64,000 nt of DNA. It comes from Gemmatimonadota bacterium (GTDB taxonomy: Bacteria; Gemmatimonadota; Gemmatimonadetes; Longimicrobiales; Gaopeijiaceae). The notes under the pieces were generated by a model. The model saw only the letters and a list, made by a program, of their open reading frames with translations, was not told the origin of the DNA and ran no database searches. Position numbers and translations under genes: made by a program. The stretch is from positions 1 to 64,000 of the forward strand of contig JAPOYJ010000020.1 of assembly GCA_026706635.1 (NCBI GenBank), in the 5' to 3' direction. Positions 45,327 to 54,876 of the stretch are shown here, one piece after another. Each line of letters starts with the position of its first letter. Position 1 is the stretch's first letter.

Positions 45327-46700
45327 ATGTGCCAGGAGTCGCCGCCACGCCGCCGGAGTCAGCTAGCCAGATCGGCTACACTGGCGGTCCTCGCGACCCT
45401 ATTGCCAGCGGTGCCGCAGCCCGATTCGCCGTGCAACCGCTACGAAGAACGCATCTGGGGGCGAGTGACGGCAAACGACGGCCAATCCCACGAGGGCTTC
45501 CTTCACTTCCTTGGTTCCAGAGGCGGTGCCACCTGGGCGGACCCGCTCCTGGGGAGACGGGAGATCTCCGACGGTAGCTACCAGCTATGGCTCGAGGCCG
45601 CGAGGGGCGGCGTGCCCCACCTGGGCGTCGTAGAGGTGGGAGGCTATCGGGTGACGTGGGAGGAGCGCTACCCGGAATTCACACAGCCCTCGCGGGCCTC
45701 GATTCGCCTCGGGCACGTCGCTTCGCTCGCTCTGGACGGAGAGGGGAGCGTTGTCGTCTCCCCCTGGGGTCCTGATGGCGAGCCGATGGGTGGGGCAGAT
45801 AGCGCGGGACGAGTCGGGCCGAGGATCGAGGCACCGTTCCCGGACGACGAGGTGCGGATCGAGAACGCGGATTCGCGGGTCACGATGAGATGGAAGGAGA
45901 TTGCCAGGATCGACTTCTCTCCCGCGCCAGCTGGCGACTCGGGGCGTGTGGCGCCCCGCCCGCTCCATGGGACTGCGGTAGACACCGTTGGGAGATCCTA
46001 CACGGGGTGGGTCAGCTGGGGGGCGGTGCGCCTCGAGTCGGACTCGCTCGGCAAGATAGTCATGCGCCATGACTCGGTCTCCGCCTCGGTCCTGCACAGT
46101 ATTGCGCATTCGGAGATTGCCCGACGTGAGGGGGTGGCAACGGTCGAGCGCGACGGCGCGATCGCCCGCAGCGTAGCCCCTGGACCGGTCCGAGTGGCCG
46201 CTCCGAAGCTCGGGGTGGTGGAGATCCCCTTCGGAGCGCTTCGGTCGCTTCGGCTGGTTGCTGGCGGACCGTCGGAGGGTTCGCCACGGGCTGTTAGGTG
46301 CGAGTGGCACCGGAGCTGGCCGCTGGCGGGGACGGTGACAACCTCGGGCGGCGAGGAGATCGAGGGCAGGATTCGCTGGAACGCCCTCAAGGAGTGGTCG
46401 TGGGAGCTATTGGAGGGAAGCTCCGGCGGGGTGGACCTCCTGGTCGCCTTCGCCGAGATCGAGCTCATGGAGCGCGACCCGAAGGGGGGACTTCGGGTGT
46501 CGCTAGCCGACGGACGCACGCTCCACCTGACGGACGGGGGCGATGTGGACGAGGGGAACCGGGGCGTGCTCGTCTTCCCGACGGTCGCGGGGGCAGGCGG
46601 GAGCTGGCAGGGTCCGTCCAGCGGGTGGCGCCATGTCGCCTGGTCGGAGATCGGCGAGGTGCGCCTTCGCCACCCGCGCAGTGGCGAGCTCAGCCGTTGA
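45327..46700 (+). CDS. Exported protein with repeated small beta units, unknown function
   Basis: The 457-aa protein follows coaX by 3 bases. It has an N-terminal hydrophobic segment (ATLAVLATLLPAVPQP), probably a signal peptide. Three similar units occur near residues 44-60 (GRVTANDGQSHEGFLHF), 215-235 (GTAVDTVGRSYTGWVSW) and 337-352 (GTVTTSGGEEIEGRIRW), each of the form G-x-V-x4-G-x3-G-x-hydrophobic, suggesting repeated small beta barrels. No family is recognised. Its stop overlaps the start of the outer-membrane protein gene, so the two probably act together in the envelope. Confidence 0.7.
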   Translation: MCQESPPRRRSQLARSATLAVLATLLPAVPQPDSPCNRYEERIWGRVTANDGQSHEGFLHFLGSRGGATWADPLLGRREISDGSYQLWLEAARGGVPHLGVVEVGGYRVTWEERYPEFTQPSRASIRLGHVASLALDGEGSVVVSPWGPDGEPMGGADSAGRVGPRIEAPFPDDEVRIENADSRVTMRWKEIARIDFSPAPAGDSGRVAPRPLHGTAVDTVGRSYTGWVSWGAVRLESDSLGKIVMRHDSVSASVLHSIAHSEIARREGVATVERDGAIARSVAPGPVRVAAPKLGVVEIPFGALRSLRLVAGGPSEGSPRAVRCEWHRSWPLAGTVTTSGGEEIEGRIRWNALKEWSWELLEGSSGGVDLLVAFAEIELMERDPKGGLRVSLADGRTLHLTDGGDVDEGNRGVLVFPTVAGAGGSWQGPSSGWRHVAWSEIGEVRLRHPRSGELSR

Positions 46701-48967
46701 GGCACGCGGCGCGGTTGGCCGGTGCGGTAGCATGGGTTGCGCTGGCCGGCGCCTCAGCCGCCCCTCAGCTCGAGGCTCAGGTGGCGACCTCCGGGGGCGC
46801 CTACGCCGGAGAGACGGCCCGGGAACTTCACGCGGCGGCTCAGCGGAGCTGGCAGGAGCTCGACGAATCGGTCGCCCGCTACTCGGCGCTGATTCGCCAG
46901 CGCGGGGCGGTGCGTCTGCGGGTGCCGCTTCGGGATCGAGTCATCTACCGGAACGAGACCGCCGTGCGCGCCTTCTGGCAGCGTGGGCAAGACGCCGTCA
47001 CGCAGGTGCTCGGGGCCCGCTCGTACTACCCGGGGCGCGAGACGGCTGTTCGCGAGGGCGACCTGGACTGGCTGGACGATCTGAACCTCGAGGAGCCCTT
47101 CGAGCCCGGATCCGACCACCTCTTCTTCGGGATGATGGGCCCGACGTCGGAGTATCCGGTCGCGCACCCGCTTGCTCCAGGTGCCGACTCGCTCTACCGC
47201 TTCGCCTCGGGCGACACGCTGACGCTGTCGCTCCCCGGCGGCGAGCGCTTCCGGGCGATTCGCCTCGACGTGAGTGCGCGCCGGGCCGACCAGAGCCGAA
47301 TTAGCGGAGCGCTCTGGATCGAGCCCGAGTCGGGGGCCCTGGTGAGGGCCGTCTACCGTCTTTCCGGCACCCTCGAGCTCGATCGGTTCGAAATCGAATG
47401 GGGGGAGACTCGGCCGGGGCGCGTTGTGCCATGGCTCCTCTCGCCAGCGACCTTCGACCTGTCGACGGTGGCGGTCGAGTACTCCCTCTGGGAGCGCCGC
47501 GCATGGCTGCCCAGGAGGATGTCGATCGACGCGCACCTGCGAGCCGGAATTCTCAACTTCCCCGTCTCGATGGAGACCTCGTACGAGATCGAGTCGGTTA
47601 CGCTTAAGGACGAGGAGAGCGCCGCCCAGGTCGCGGCCGATCTCGGTGCCTACGCCTCCGCGCTCGAGCACGTGCACTTCGAGAGCCGCGAGGAGGCGCT
47701 CTCCTTCATCGCCCGGATCCTGGGAGAGGGGGAGGGGGTCGCCTACGAGTCGACGTCCTCCCGGCGGGATGGAATACGGCTGATCGCGCCGGTGGAGCGT
47801 GAGCTGTTGGCGGAGAGCCCCGCGCTGCCGCCGCCGATCTGGCAGGAGACCCCGGGCTTCCTCTCGGAAGACGAGCTCGAGAGGTTCCGCCGCATGCTGA
47901 ATGCCATCACCGTCGGTGCCGAAGTGGCGACCGCTGCCGTTACGTGGGGGTGGCGTGGGCACGACCTCCTGCGCTACAACCGGGTCGAGGGTCCCGCCGT
48001 GGGTGTGCGCGCCGAGTTCGCGCTGCCCAGGGGCTTCCGGGCACGGGCGTCCGGCTTCCTTGGCATCGCCGACTTCCGACCGAAGGCACGCCTCGACCTG
48101 GTGCGGAGCTCGCTGCTCCGGTCGGTCCAGCTGAGTGCATTTCACGAGCTGCGCTCCACCGATAGCCGCGCAGGGCACCTCGGACTGGGCAATTCTCTGA
48201 ATGCGCTGCTCTGGGGACGAGACGGCGGTCAGTACTACCGTGCAACGGGGGCAAGCCTCGCCTGGAGGCCGCCTCGGCTGGCGCGCGCGTCCTACTCCCT
48301 CTCCGTCTACGCCGAGCGCCAGAGCGCGGTGGCGAACGCCGCTTCCTTCTCGGTGCTGCACGCCTTCGACAGCGATTGGGACTTCCCCGCCAACCTGGTG
48401 GCCGACACCGCCGACGAGTGGGGCGCGGAGCTCTGGCTGGCACCGCTCTGGGGAGACGACCCCAGCGGTGCGCGGCTCGACGCCGAGCTCTTGGGGCGGG
48501 CTGCGCTCTGGCGCACTCCGGGTGGCGGTGGCGATCCGGTGTTCTACCAGCAGGCGAGCGCCAGGATCACTGCGGTGCTGCCCGTCGCCGGCGACAGCTG
48601 GCGGGGGTGGAGCATGGCCCTCGAGGGGGCAGTCGGCACCACCTTGGGCGACGCTCCCGCGCAGAGGTCATGGTTTCTGGGAGGGAGGCGCACGCTCCGG
48701 GGCTACCCACCCTCGGTGCGGGAGGGGCTCTCGTACCTGCGGGGAAGGATCGAGGTGGCTCGCACCTACGAGCTGGCCTCGCTGATCGTCTTCGGCGACG
48801 CAGGATGGGCGGGCGACGTAAACGCCTTCGAGGTGGACGGGCTGCTCTACGGCGCAGGGGTCGGCGCCAGCTTCCTGGATGGTCTGTTCCGCCTGGACCT
48901 ATCGCGCGGACTGACCGGAAGCGAGGGTCAGTTCAGAGTCGAGGCGTACCTGGACGCGCCGCTCTAG
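46697..48967 (+). CDS. Omp85-like / surface-antigen outer-membrane barrel protein
   Basis: The 756-aa protein has a signal peptide (ending about SAAPQLEAQ), a long N-terminal extracytoplasmic part of beta-rich character (about 40-430) and a C-terminal barrel (about 440-756) with the FLGGRRTLRGYPP motif, resembling the conserved (F/Y)xGGxxxxRGY signature of Omp85-type barrels. Function in lipid or protein insertion is possible but unproven. TTG 46697 overlaps the stop of the preceding gene (TTGA). It is the last gene of the secD operon. Confidence 0.75.
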   Translation: MRHAARLAGAVAWVALAGASAAPQLEAQVATSGGAYAGETARELHAAAQRSWQELDESVARYSALIRQRGAVRLRVPLRDRVIYRNETAVRAFWQRGQDAVTQVLGARSYYPGRETAVREGDLDWLDDLNLEEPFEPGSDHLFFGMMGPTSEYPVAHPLAPGADSLYRFASGDTLTLSLPGGERFRAIRLDVSARRADQSRISGALWIEPESGALVRAVYRLSGTLELDRFEIEWGETRPGRVVPWLLSPATFDLSTVAVEYSLWERRAWLPRRMSIDAHLRAGILNFPVSMETSYEIESVTLKDEESAAQVAADLGAYASALEHVHFESREEALSFIARILGEGEGVAYESTSSRRDGIRLIAPVERELLAESPALPPPIWQETPGFLSEDELERFRRMLNAITVGAEVATAAVTWGWRGHDLLRYNRVEGPAVGVRAEFALPRGFRARASGFLGIADFRPKARLDLVRSSLLRSVQLSAFHELRSTDSRAGHLGLGNSLNALLWGRDGGQYYRATGASLAWRPPRLARASYSLSVYAERQSAVANAASFSVLHAFDSDWDFPANLVADTADEWGAELWLAPLWGDDPSGARLDAELLGRAALWRTPGGGGDPVFYQQASARITAVLPVAGDSWRGWSMALEGAVGTTLGDAPAQRSWFLGGRRTLRGYPPSVREGLSYLRGRIEVARTYELASLIVFGDAGWAGDVNAFEVDGLLYGAGVGASFLDGLFRLDLSRGLTGSEGQFRVEAYLDAPL

Positions 48968-49018
48968 GGAGGTGTCGCCCCTTGTCCGGGCGGCCGTCGG
49001 CATTAGCTATAGCGTACG

Positions 49019-50182
49019 ATGACGGCCAGACGCGAGGGGCTGACGAGGCGGGAAGCGACCCGCTACGCTCGCCACCTTGTCCTCCCCGAGGTGGGAAGGG
49101 ATGGACAGGAGCGGCTGAAGGAGGCCCGCGTCCTGATCGTGGGCCTGGGCGGGCTGGGGTCTCCGGCCGCACTCTACCTCGCGGCTGCCGGAGTCGGCAC
49201 TCTCGGCATAGTGGACGCGGACTCGGTGGAGCTGAGCAATCTCCAGCGCCAGATTCTGTACGGAACCGGCGACCTGGGCTCACCCAAGGTCGATGCGGCT
49301 CTGGCGCGGCTCCGGGACGCCAACCCGCACGTCGCGCTCCAGACAGAGGGGGTGCGGATGACCTCCGAGAATGCGCTTCGGATCGTGGAGGAATACGATG
49401 TCGTGGTCGACGGGAGCGACAACTTCCCGACCCGCTACCTCGTGAACGACGCCTGCGTGCTCACGGGCAGGGCCGACGTCTACGGGGCGGTGCACCGCTG
49501 GGAAGGGCAGCTGGCGGTCTTCGCGGCCGAGGGCGGGCCCTGCTACCGGTGCCTCTTTCGCGAGCCGCCTCCACCGGGCATGGTCCCGAGCTGCGCCGAA
49601 GCCGGGGTCTTCGGGGCGCTCCCAGGGGTGATCGGCGCCGCGCAGGCGATGGAGGCGATAAAGCTGCTCCTAGGTGTGGGCCGACCACTTGTGGGGCGCC
49701 TCCAGATCTTCGACGCGCTCCGGTCTCGCTGGCGTGAGATCGAGGTGCGCCGCGACCCCGGCTGCGCGGTCTGCGGCGACCGGCCGACTCAGACCGGGCT
49801 GATCGACTACGAGCTCTTCTGCGGATCCTCGGCCGGGGGACACCGTCAGGGCGAAGGGACGATCGGGATCGTGGAGCCGGAGGAGCTGGCGGCCGTGCTC
49901 GCCACCGAGCCGCGTCCCCTTCTGCTCGATGTGCGCGAGCCAGCGGAGTGGGACGCACTCAACCTGGCCGACCTCGGCGCCGTGCTGATGCCGCTCGGCG
50001 AGCTCCCGGGGCGACTGGATGAGATTCCGCCCGCACGACCGATCGTCATCTACTGCCATAGCGGGGCGCGGAGCCTGCAGGCGGCCGAGGCGCTGGTGGA
50101 GTGGGGCTGTGCGGATGTGCGTACCCTGGAGGGGGGAATCGCGGCCCAGCACGGGATGCATGCGCGCTCTCGGACCCGCTGA
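49019..50182 (+). CDS. MoeB/ThiF-type adenylyltransferase with C-terminal rhodanese domain
   Basis: The 387-aa protein has an E1-like domain (about 1-250: YARHLVLPEVGRDGQERL, GLGGLGSPAALYLAAAGVG, NLQRQILY), two CxxC zinc pairs (CYRC, CAVC) and a rhodanese domain (about 285-380) with the active cysteine in YCHSGARS. Such proteins adenylate the C-terminus of a ubiquitin-like sulfur carrier (MoaD or ThiS type) and transfer sulfur to it. No carrier gene is adjacent. A molybdopterin enzyme at 63005 fits a cofactor role. ATG 49019. Confidence 0.9.
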   Translation: MTARREGLTRREATRYARHLVLPEVGRDGQERLKEARVLIVGLGGLGSPAALYLAAAGVGTLGIVDADSVELSNLQRQILYGTGDLGSPKVDAALARLRDANPHVALQTEGVRMTSENALRIVEEYDVVVDGSDNFPTRYLVNDACVLTGRADVYGAVHRWEGQLAVFAAEGGPCYRCLFREPPPPGMVPSCAEAGVFGALPGVIGAAQAMEAIKLLLGVGRPLVGRLQIFDALRSRWREIEVRRDPGCAVCGDRPTQTGLIDYELFCGSSAGGHRQGEGTIGIVEPEELAAVLATEPRPLLLDVREPAEWDALNLADLGAVLMPLGELPGRLDEIPPARPIVIYCHSGARSLQAAEALVEWGCADVRTLEGGIAAQHGMHARSRTR

Positions 50183-50189
50183 TCACTGC

Positions 50190-50253
50190 GGTGCCCTGCC
50201 AGCGGGACGCTTCGCCGCTCTCGGTGCACGCGGGAGGCTTTTCGCGGACTGCC
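50190..50253. repeat. Dispersed element, degenerate right half
   Basis: From GCCCTGCCAGCGGGACGCTTC through TTTTCGCGGACTGCC this matches the right arm of the element at 8291-8543 with several changes. The box and left half are missing. It lies directly after the MoeB-like gene, in the 349-base gap before groES that also contains the promoter and CIRCE. Confidence 0.6.
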
Positions 50254-50338
50254 GCGAGATGGGGCGCCTCGCAACCGACCCGCTTCCCGATTCGGCTTGC
50301 CCATCAGGGGGTGTCCGCGGGGTAGCCGACGCTGGGTA

Positions 50339-50367
50339 TTGACACGCCTGCCCCACCCTGCGATACT
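50339..50367 (+). promoter_or_regulatory. Sigma70-type promoter of groES-groEL
   Basis: A perfect TTGACA (50339-50344), a 17-base spacer and GATACT (50362-50367) predict transcription starting near 50374, a few bases before the CIRCE element. This is the clearest promoter in the window. Confidence 0.8.
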
Positions 50368-50380
50368 CACCGCTGGCTTG

Positions 50381-50407
50381 TTAGCACTCGCACTCGAAGA
50401 GTGCTAA
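50381..50407 (+). promoter_or_regulatory. CIRCE operator (HrcA binding site)
   Basis: TTAGCACTC (50381-50389), 9 bases, GAGTGCTAA (50399-50407): both arms match the CIRCE consensus exactly. HrcA binds it and blocks groESL transcription until heat or misfolded protein titrates GroEL. It overlaps the start of the transcript, so it can also act in the mRNA leader. hrcA is not in the window. Confidence 0.95.
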
Positions 50408-50531
50408 CAAACCTCGACTGACGGCACCGACAGTCGCCGAAGTCAGGGCGCGTCGGCCGCGTTCCAGGAGACCGGCGTGCGATCCGGCTCGGATCCGCGC
50501 CCAACACGCACAGCACCTCAAGGAGAAGCGT

Positions 50532-50831
50532 ATGTCTGCCGCGAAGAAGATCCAGCCTTTGGCGGATCGGGTTGTGGTCAGGGCCTTGGAAGAGGCCGAG
50601 CAGATGCGGGGTGGGCTCTACATCCCCGACACCGCCAAGGAGAAGCCGCAGGAGGGCGAAGTGATCGCCGTCGGGCCTGGCAAGCTGAACGAGGACGGCA
50701 ACCGGATCCCGATGGAGGTGAAGCCCGAGGATCGGGTGCTCTACGGCAAGTACAGTGGGACCGAGGTCAAGGTGGAGGGCGACGACTACCTGATCCTCCG
50801 CGAGTCCGACATCCTCGCCATCGTCCAATAA
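50532..50831 (+). CDS. groES: Co-chaperonin GroES
   Basis: The 99-aa protein has the mobile loop ([19 protein letters not shown]), [31 protein letters not shown] split over the usual strands, and the standard C-terminus ESDILAIV. It caps GroEL. ATG 50532 follows AAGGAG. groEL follows after 27 bases; both are under CIRCE control. Confidence 0.97.
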   Translation: MSAAKKIQPLADRVVVRALEEAEQMRGGLYIPDTAKEKPQEGEVIAVGPGKLNEDGNRIPMEVKPEDRVLYGKYSGTEVKVEGDDYLILRESDILAIVQ

Positions 50832-50858
50832 CGCGAGAACCACCAGGAGACAAGAGAA

Positions 50859-52493
<1,635 letters not shown>

Positions 52494-52583
52494 CAGCCAC
52501 TCCCGCTTGGCGGATATCCCCGACGGGGGGTCGGGCGCGGATGGTGACGCGCTCGGCTCCCCGTTTGTCTAGGGCTAAGGATA

Positions 52584-52997
52584 CTACCCCCTCGGCAGCA
52601 CCTGTGCGCCGGTGAGCCCGATGTGGTGGTCGGTCGCCCAGACCGTGGAGATGTCGAGCTCCTCCATCAGGACGAGACTGCTGGCGTCCACATAGGTGAG
52701 CTTGGTTCCGCGGAGGCGGTCGAGCATCCGGCAGGTGCTCTGGTGAAGGGCGGTGGTTGCCTCCATGACGACTAGGCCGTCCAGATTCTCGAGGAATCTG
52801 CGACAGGTGCGAGCCGACTCCTCGCCGTGCCGGTGCAGACACCACGAGTAGGCCTCGGACCACACGAGGACGGACGTGTGCCAGTCCGGTAGCCGGCCGG
52901 AGCCGAAGAGGGATCGAGCCTGCGCGTGGTACTGGTCGCGACGGTTCAGGGCGGCAATCACGATGCCGGTGTCCAGGAACACCCTGGCCTGGCTCAA
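52584..52997 (-). CDS. PIN-domain ribonuclease toxin, VapC-like
   Basis: The 137-aa PIN protein has the acidic residues in FLDTGIVIAAL, SEAYS, TYVDASSLVLMEE and VWATDHH, the pattern of a Mg-dependent ribonuclease. It is paired with the ribbon-helix-helix gene just upstream (TTGA overlap), giving a VapBC-type toxin-antitoxin operon. VapC toxins cut tRNA or rRNA; the target here is unknown. The start is TTG. Confidence 0.85.
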   Translation of the reverse strand: MSQARVFLDTGIVIAALNRRDQYHAQARSLFGSGRLPDWHTSVLVWSEAYSWCLHRHGEESARTCRRFLENLDGLVVMEATTALHQSTCRMLDRLRGTKLTYVDASSLVLMEELDISTVWATDHHIGLTGAQVLPRG

Positions 52998-53218
52998 GGG
53001 TCGCGCCCGTAGAGGACATCATCCACCGTGCAGCTGTCTTCCGGCTGGCCGCCCATTGTCCCCACATAGGCCATCCACGGGCGTCCCGCGTCCTCCCTGG
53101 ACAAGGTTTCCGCCAAGCTCCTGCGCACCAGCTCCGCGAGCGAGATGCCCCTCCTGTAGGCCACGTCCTTCGCCCGCTTGTAGACATGCTCGTCAACCGA
53201 GATCTGGGTTCGAATCAT
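52994..53218 (-). CDS. Ribbon-helix-helix antitoxin, VapB-like partner of the PIN toxin
   Basis: The 74-aa protein begins MIRTQISVDEHVYKRAKDVA, a CopG/ribbon-helix-helix fold with ISLAELVRRSLAETL as second helix, and a tail that should bind the toxin. ATG 53218 is chosen; the frame is open upstream but the extension is not needed. It probably represses its own operon. The spacer to the divergent frame at 53287 holds a short inverted repeat TGATG/CATCA. Confidence 0.8.
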   Translation of the reverse strand: MIRTQISVDEHVYKRAKDVAYRRGISLAELVRRSLAETLSREDAGRPWMAYVGTMGGQPEDSCTVDDVLYGRDP

Positions 53219-53286
53219 GGAGTGCCTCCAGAAGCCAATGAGGGCGAGAGTTGCCGCGTGCGCTGATGCACCGGCCATCAGATGGA

Positions 53287-53631
53287 ATGATAACACAGTT
53301 AGCGGTCGTGATAACGCGCCATCGTGCAGAGGTCAAACCGACGCGGTTGCGAGAGTGGGAGAGGGCGGAGGCGCTCGCGTATTCCTCCGTATGGATGGCC
53401 TCCCAGCCCGATGACGGCACCGGTATGGCCGCGATTGTCGCGGCAGACGCCTGCCGGGTCGCGTTGGAGCAGGATCCAGTCAGCAACACAGCGTCCAACG
53501 TCGAGCTCGCAGCCGCGAAGGCCGCAGCCCAGCGCGACGGGAACTGGAACTACGAAAGAAGCGAAGAGGTGTACGAGGCCACCCGCAACCTGATGGCCAA
53601 CAAGCTGGCTGAGCTGATCGCCGCGAAATAG
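53287..53631 (+). CDS. Small protein of unknown function
   Basis: The 114-aa frame has no recognised family. The second half is helical and rich in Ala and Glu (NVELAAAKAAAQRDGNWNYE, EATRNLMANKLAELI) and looks coding; the first 30 residues are less convincing, so the start may be later, for example ATG 53392. It is divergent from the VapBC operon. Possible cargo of the defence island. Confidence 0.45.
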   Translation: MITQLAVVITRHRAEVKPTRLREWERAEALAYSSVWMASQPDDGTGMAAIVAADACRVALEQDPVSNTASNVELAAAKAAAQRDGNWNYERSEEVYEATRNLMANKLAELIAAK

Positions 53632-53733
53632 GGGCCTCGAGACTAGAGCCGTCAGATGTAGCGGTCCAGCGGCTCGGTGGCGACGTGCGTCGCGGGGTCC
53701 GTCGGGATGAGTGAGAACTCCACTTGCCCGCCC

Positions 53734-53771
53734 AAAGGCAACTCATGCAAATTCCGCACAGGTTGCGCACG
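53734..53771. repeat. Small dispersed repeat, copy 1
   Basis: The stretch with AAGGCAACTCATGCAA and CCGCACAGGTTGCGCAC matches 59484-59520 at about 32 of 36 positions, and more weakly for a further 40 bases. A shorter match lies at 62671-62697. It is upstream of the RhuM-Fic gene. Role unknown. Confidence 0.55.
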
Positions 53772-53812
53772 GGACGCCACCTCCCGAGACCGGCAGGGAT
53801 AAGGAACGACCA

Positions 53813-54724
53813 ATGACCGAACCCAAGGGCAGCCAGCCGCACTCCCCAGACGGCGAGATCGTGGTCTACGACGTGCCCCCGCCCGAGGGTGCCCCGCTGG
53901 AGGTGCGGCTCTATGGGGACACCCTCTGGCTGACCCAGAAACGGATGGCCCGCCTCTTCCGCACGAGCGCCAGCAACGTCAGTCGGCACCTGGGGAACGT
54001 CTTCGACGAGGGCGAGCTGGATCCCTCGGAAAGCAGCAGGGAATTCTCGCTGGTTCGAACCGAGGGGCGTCGGCGAGTGCGACGCGCCGTGACCCACTAC
54101 AACCTCGACGCGATCATCTCGGTGGGATACCGTGTGGACTCGATACGCACGGTCCCGTTCCGCCGGTGGGCCGACCGGGTGCTGCGCAACCGGTGGCGGG
54201 CCGCTGCCATAGCGGAGACCCTCCGGCCCCTCGTCGCGCGCTACGCCGAGACGTGGCGGCTACTCCTCGAGTACGACGAGGACCGCCTGGAGGCCCCGCC
54301 GAGCCTCCGGCCCGCCTCCGCGATCCTCCACCACGATCTCGCCGTCGCGGCGATCACCGCCTTCAAGACGGCCCTGGTCGCGCGCGGGGAGGCCTCGCCC
54401 CTCTTCGGGAACACCCGGGACGGCGCGCTCGAACGGATCCTGGACGACATCAACCGGACCGGCTCCGACGACTCCACACACCCAACCTGCGAAGAGACGG
54501 CGGCCAACCTGCTCTACTCCGTGGTCCGGGAGCGCCCCTTCGCCGAAGGCAACAACCGCATCGGCGCTTTCCTGTTTCTCCTCTACCTTCGCCAGGAGGG
54601 GCTGAATCACGACCTCGACCCTCGCGCCCTCGCCGCGCTCCCTCTCCTCGCCCAGAGCGCTCCCGCCGACAGGGATCTCGTGGTCCGCCTCATCGCCAAC
54701 CTGCTGGCGGCTCCAACCGCATGA
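53813..54724 (+). CDS. RhuM-Fic/Doc fusion protein
   Basis: The 303-aa protein has an N-terminal RhuM/virulence-type helix-turn-helix region (about 15-125: LWLTQKRMARLFRTSASNVS, HYNLDAIISVGYRV) and a C-terminal Fic/Doc domain (about 170-300) with RPFAEGNNRIG at 241-251. The Fic motif normally starts with a catalytic histidine; here it is Arg241, so AMP or phosphate transfer may be lost. RhuM genes usually sit inside type I restriction operons, and a fragment of hsdR follows directly. ATG 53813 follows AAGGAA. Confidence 0.85.
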   Translation: MTEPKGSQPHSPDGEIVVYDVPPPEGAPLEVRLYGDTLWLTQKRMARLFRTSASNVSRHLGNVFDEGELDPSESSREFSLVRTEGRRRVRRAVTHYNLDAIISVGYRVDSIRTVPFRRWADRVLRNRWRAAAIAETLRPLVARYAETWRLLLEYDEDRLEAPPSLRPASAILHHDLAVAAITAFKTALVARGEASPLFGNTRDGALERILDDINRTGSDDSTHPTCEETAANLLYSVVRERPFAEGNNRIGAFLFLLYLRQEGLNHDLDPRALAALPLLAQSAPADRDLVVRLIANLLAAPTA

Positions 54725-54876
54725 CCCGCCTCACCGAGTCCCGAACCACCGGCGGTACCGTGCGTGGCGCCCAAGTCTCCGTCCTCGACCACGACAACCT
54801 CGCGAACAACGACTGGCTCGCGGTCAACCGGTTCAACGTCGTCGAGGTGGACCATGCCCGCGGCCTGAATGGGTAG
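54721..54876 (+). pseudogene. Remnant of type I restriction enzyme HsdR (N-terminal fragment)
   Basis: A 51-codon frame starts ATGA-overlapping the RhuM-Fic stop: MTRLTESRTTGG, then LANNDWLAVNRFNVVEVDHA. The NDxLxVNQFxV pattern followed by an acidic position is characteristic of the N-terminal part of HsdR, but it then ends at GLNG and a methyltransferase gene begins inside the last codons. The bulk of hsdR (about 900 or more codons) is missing. Best read as the edge of a replaced type I system. Confidence 0.55.
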
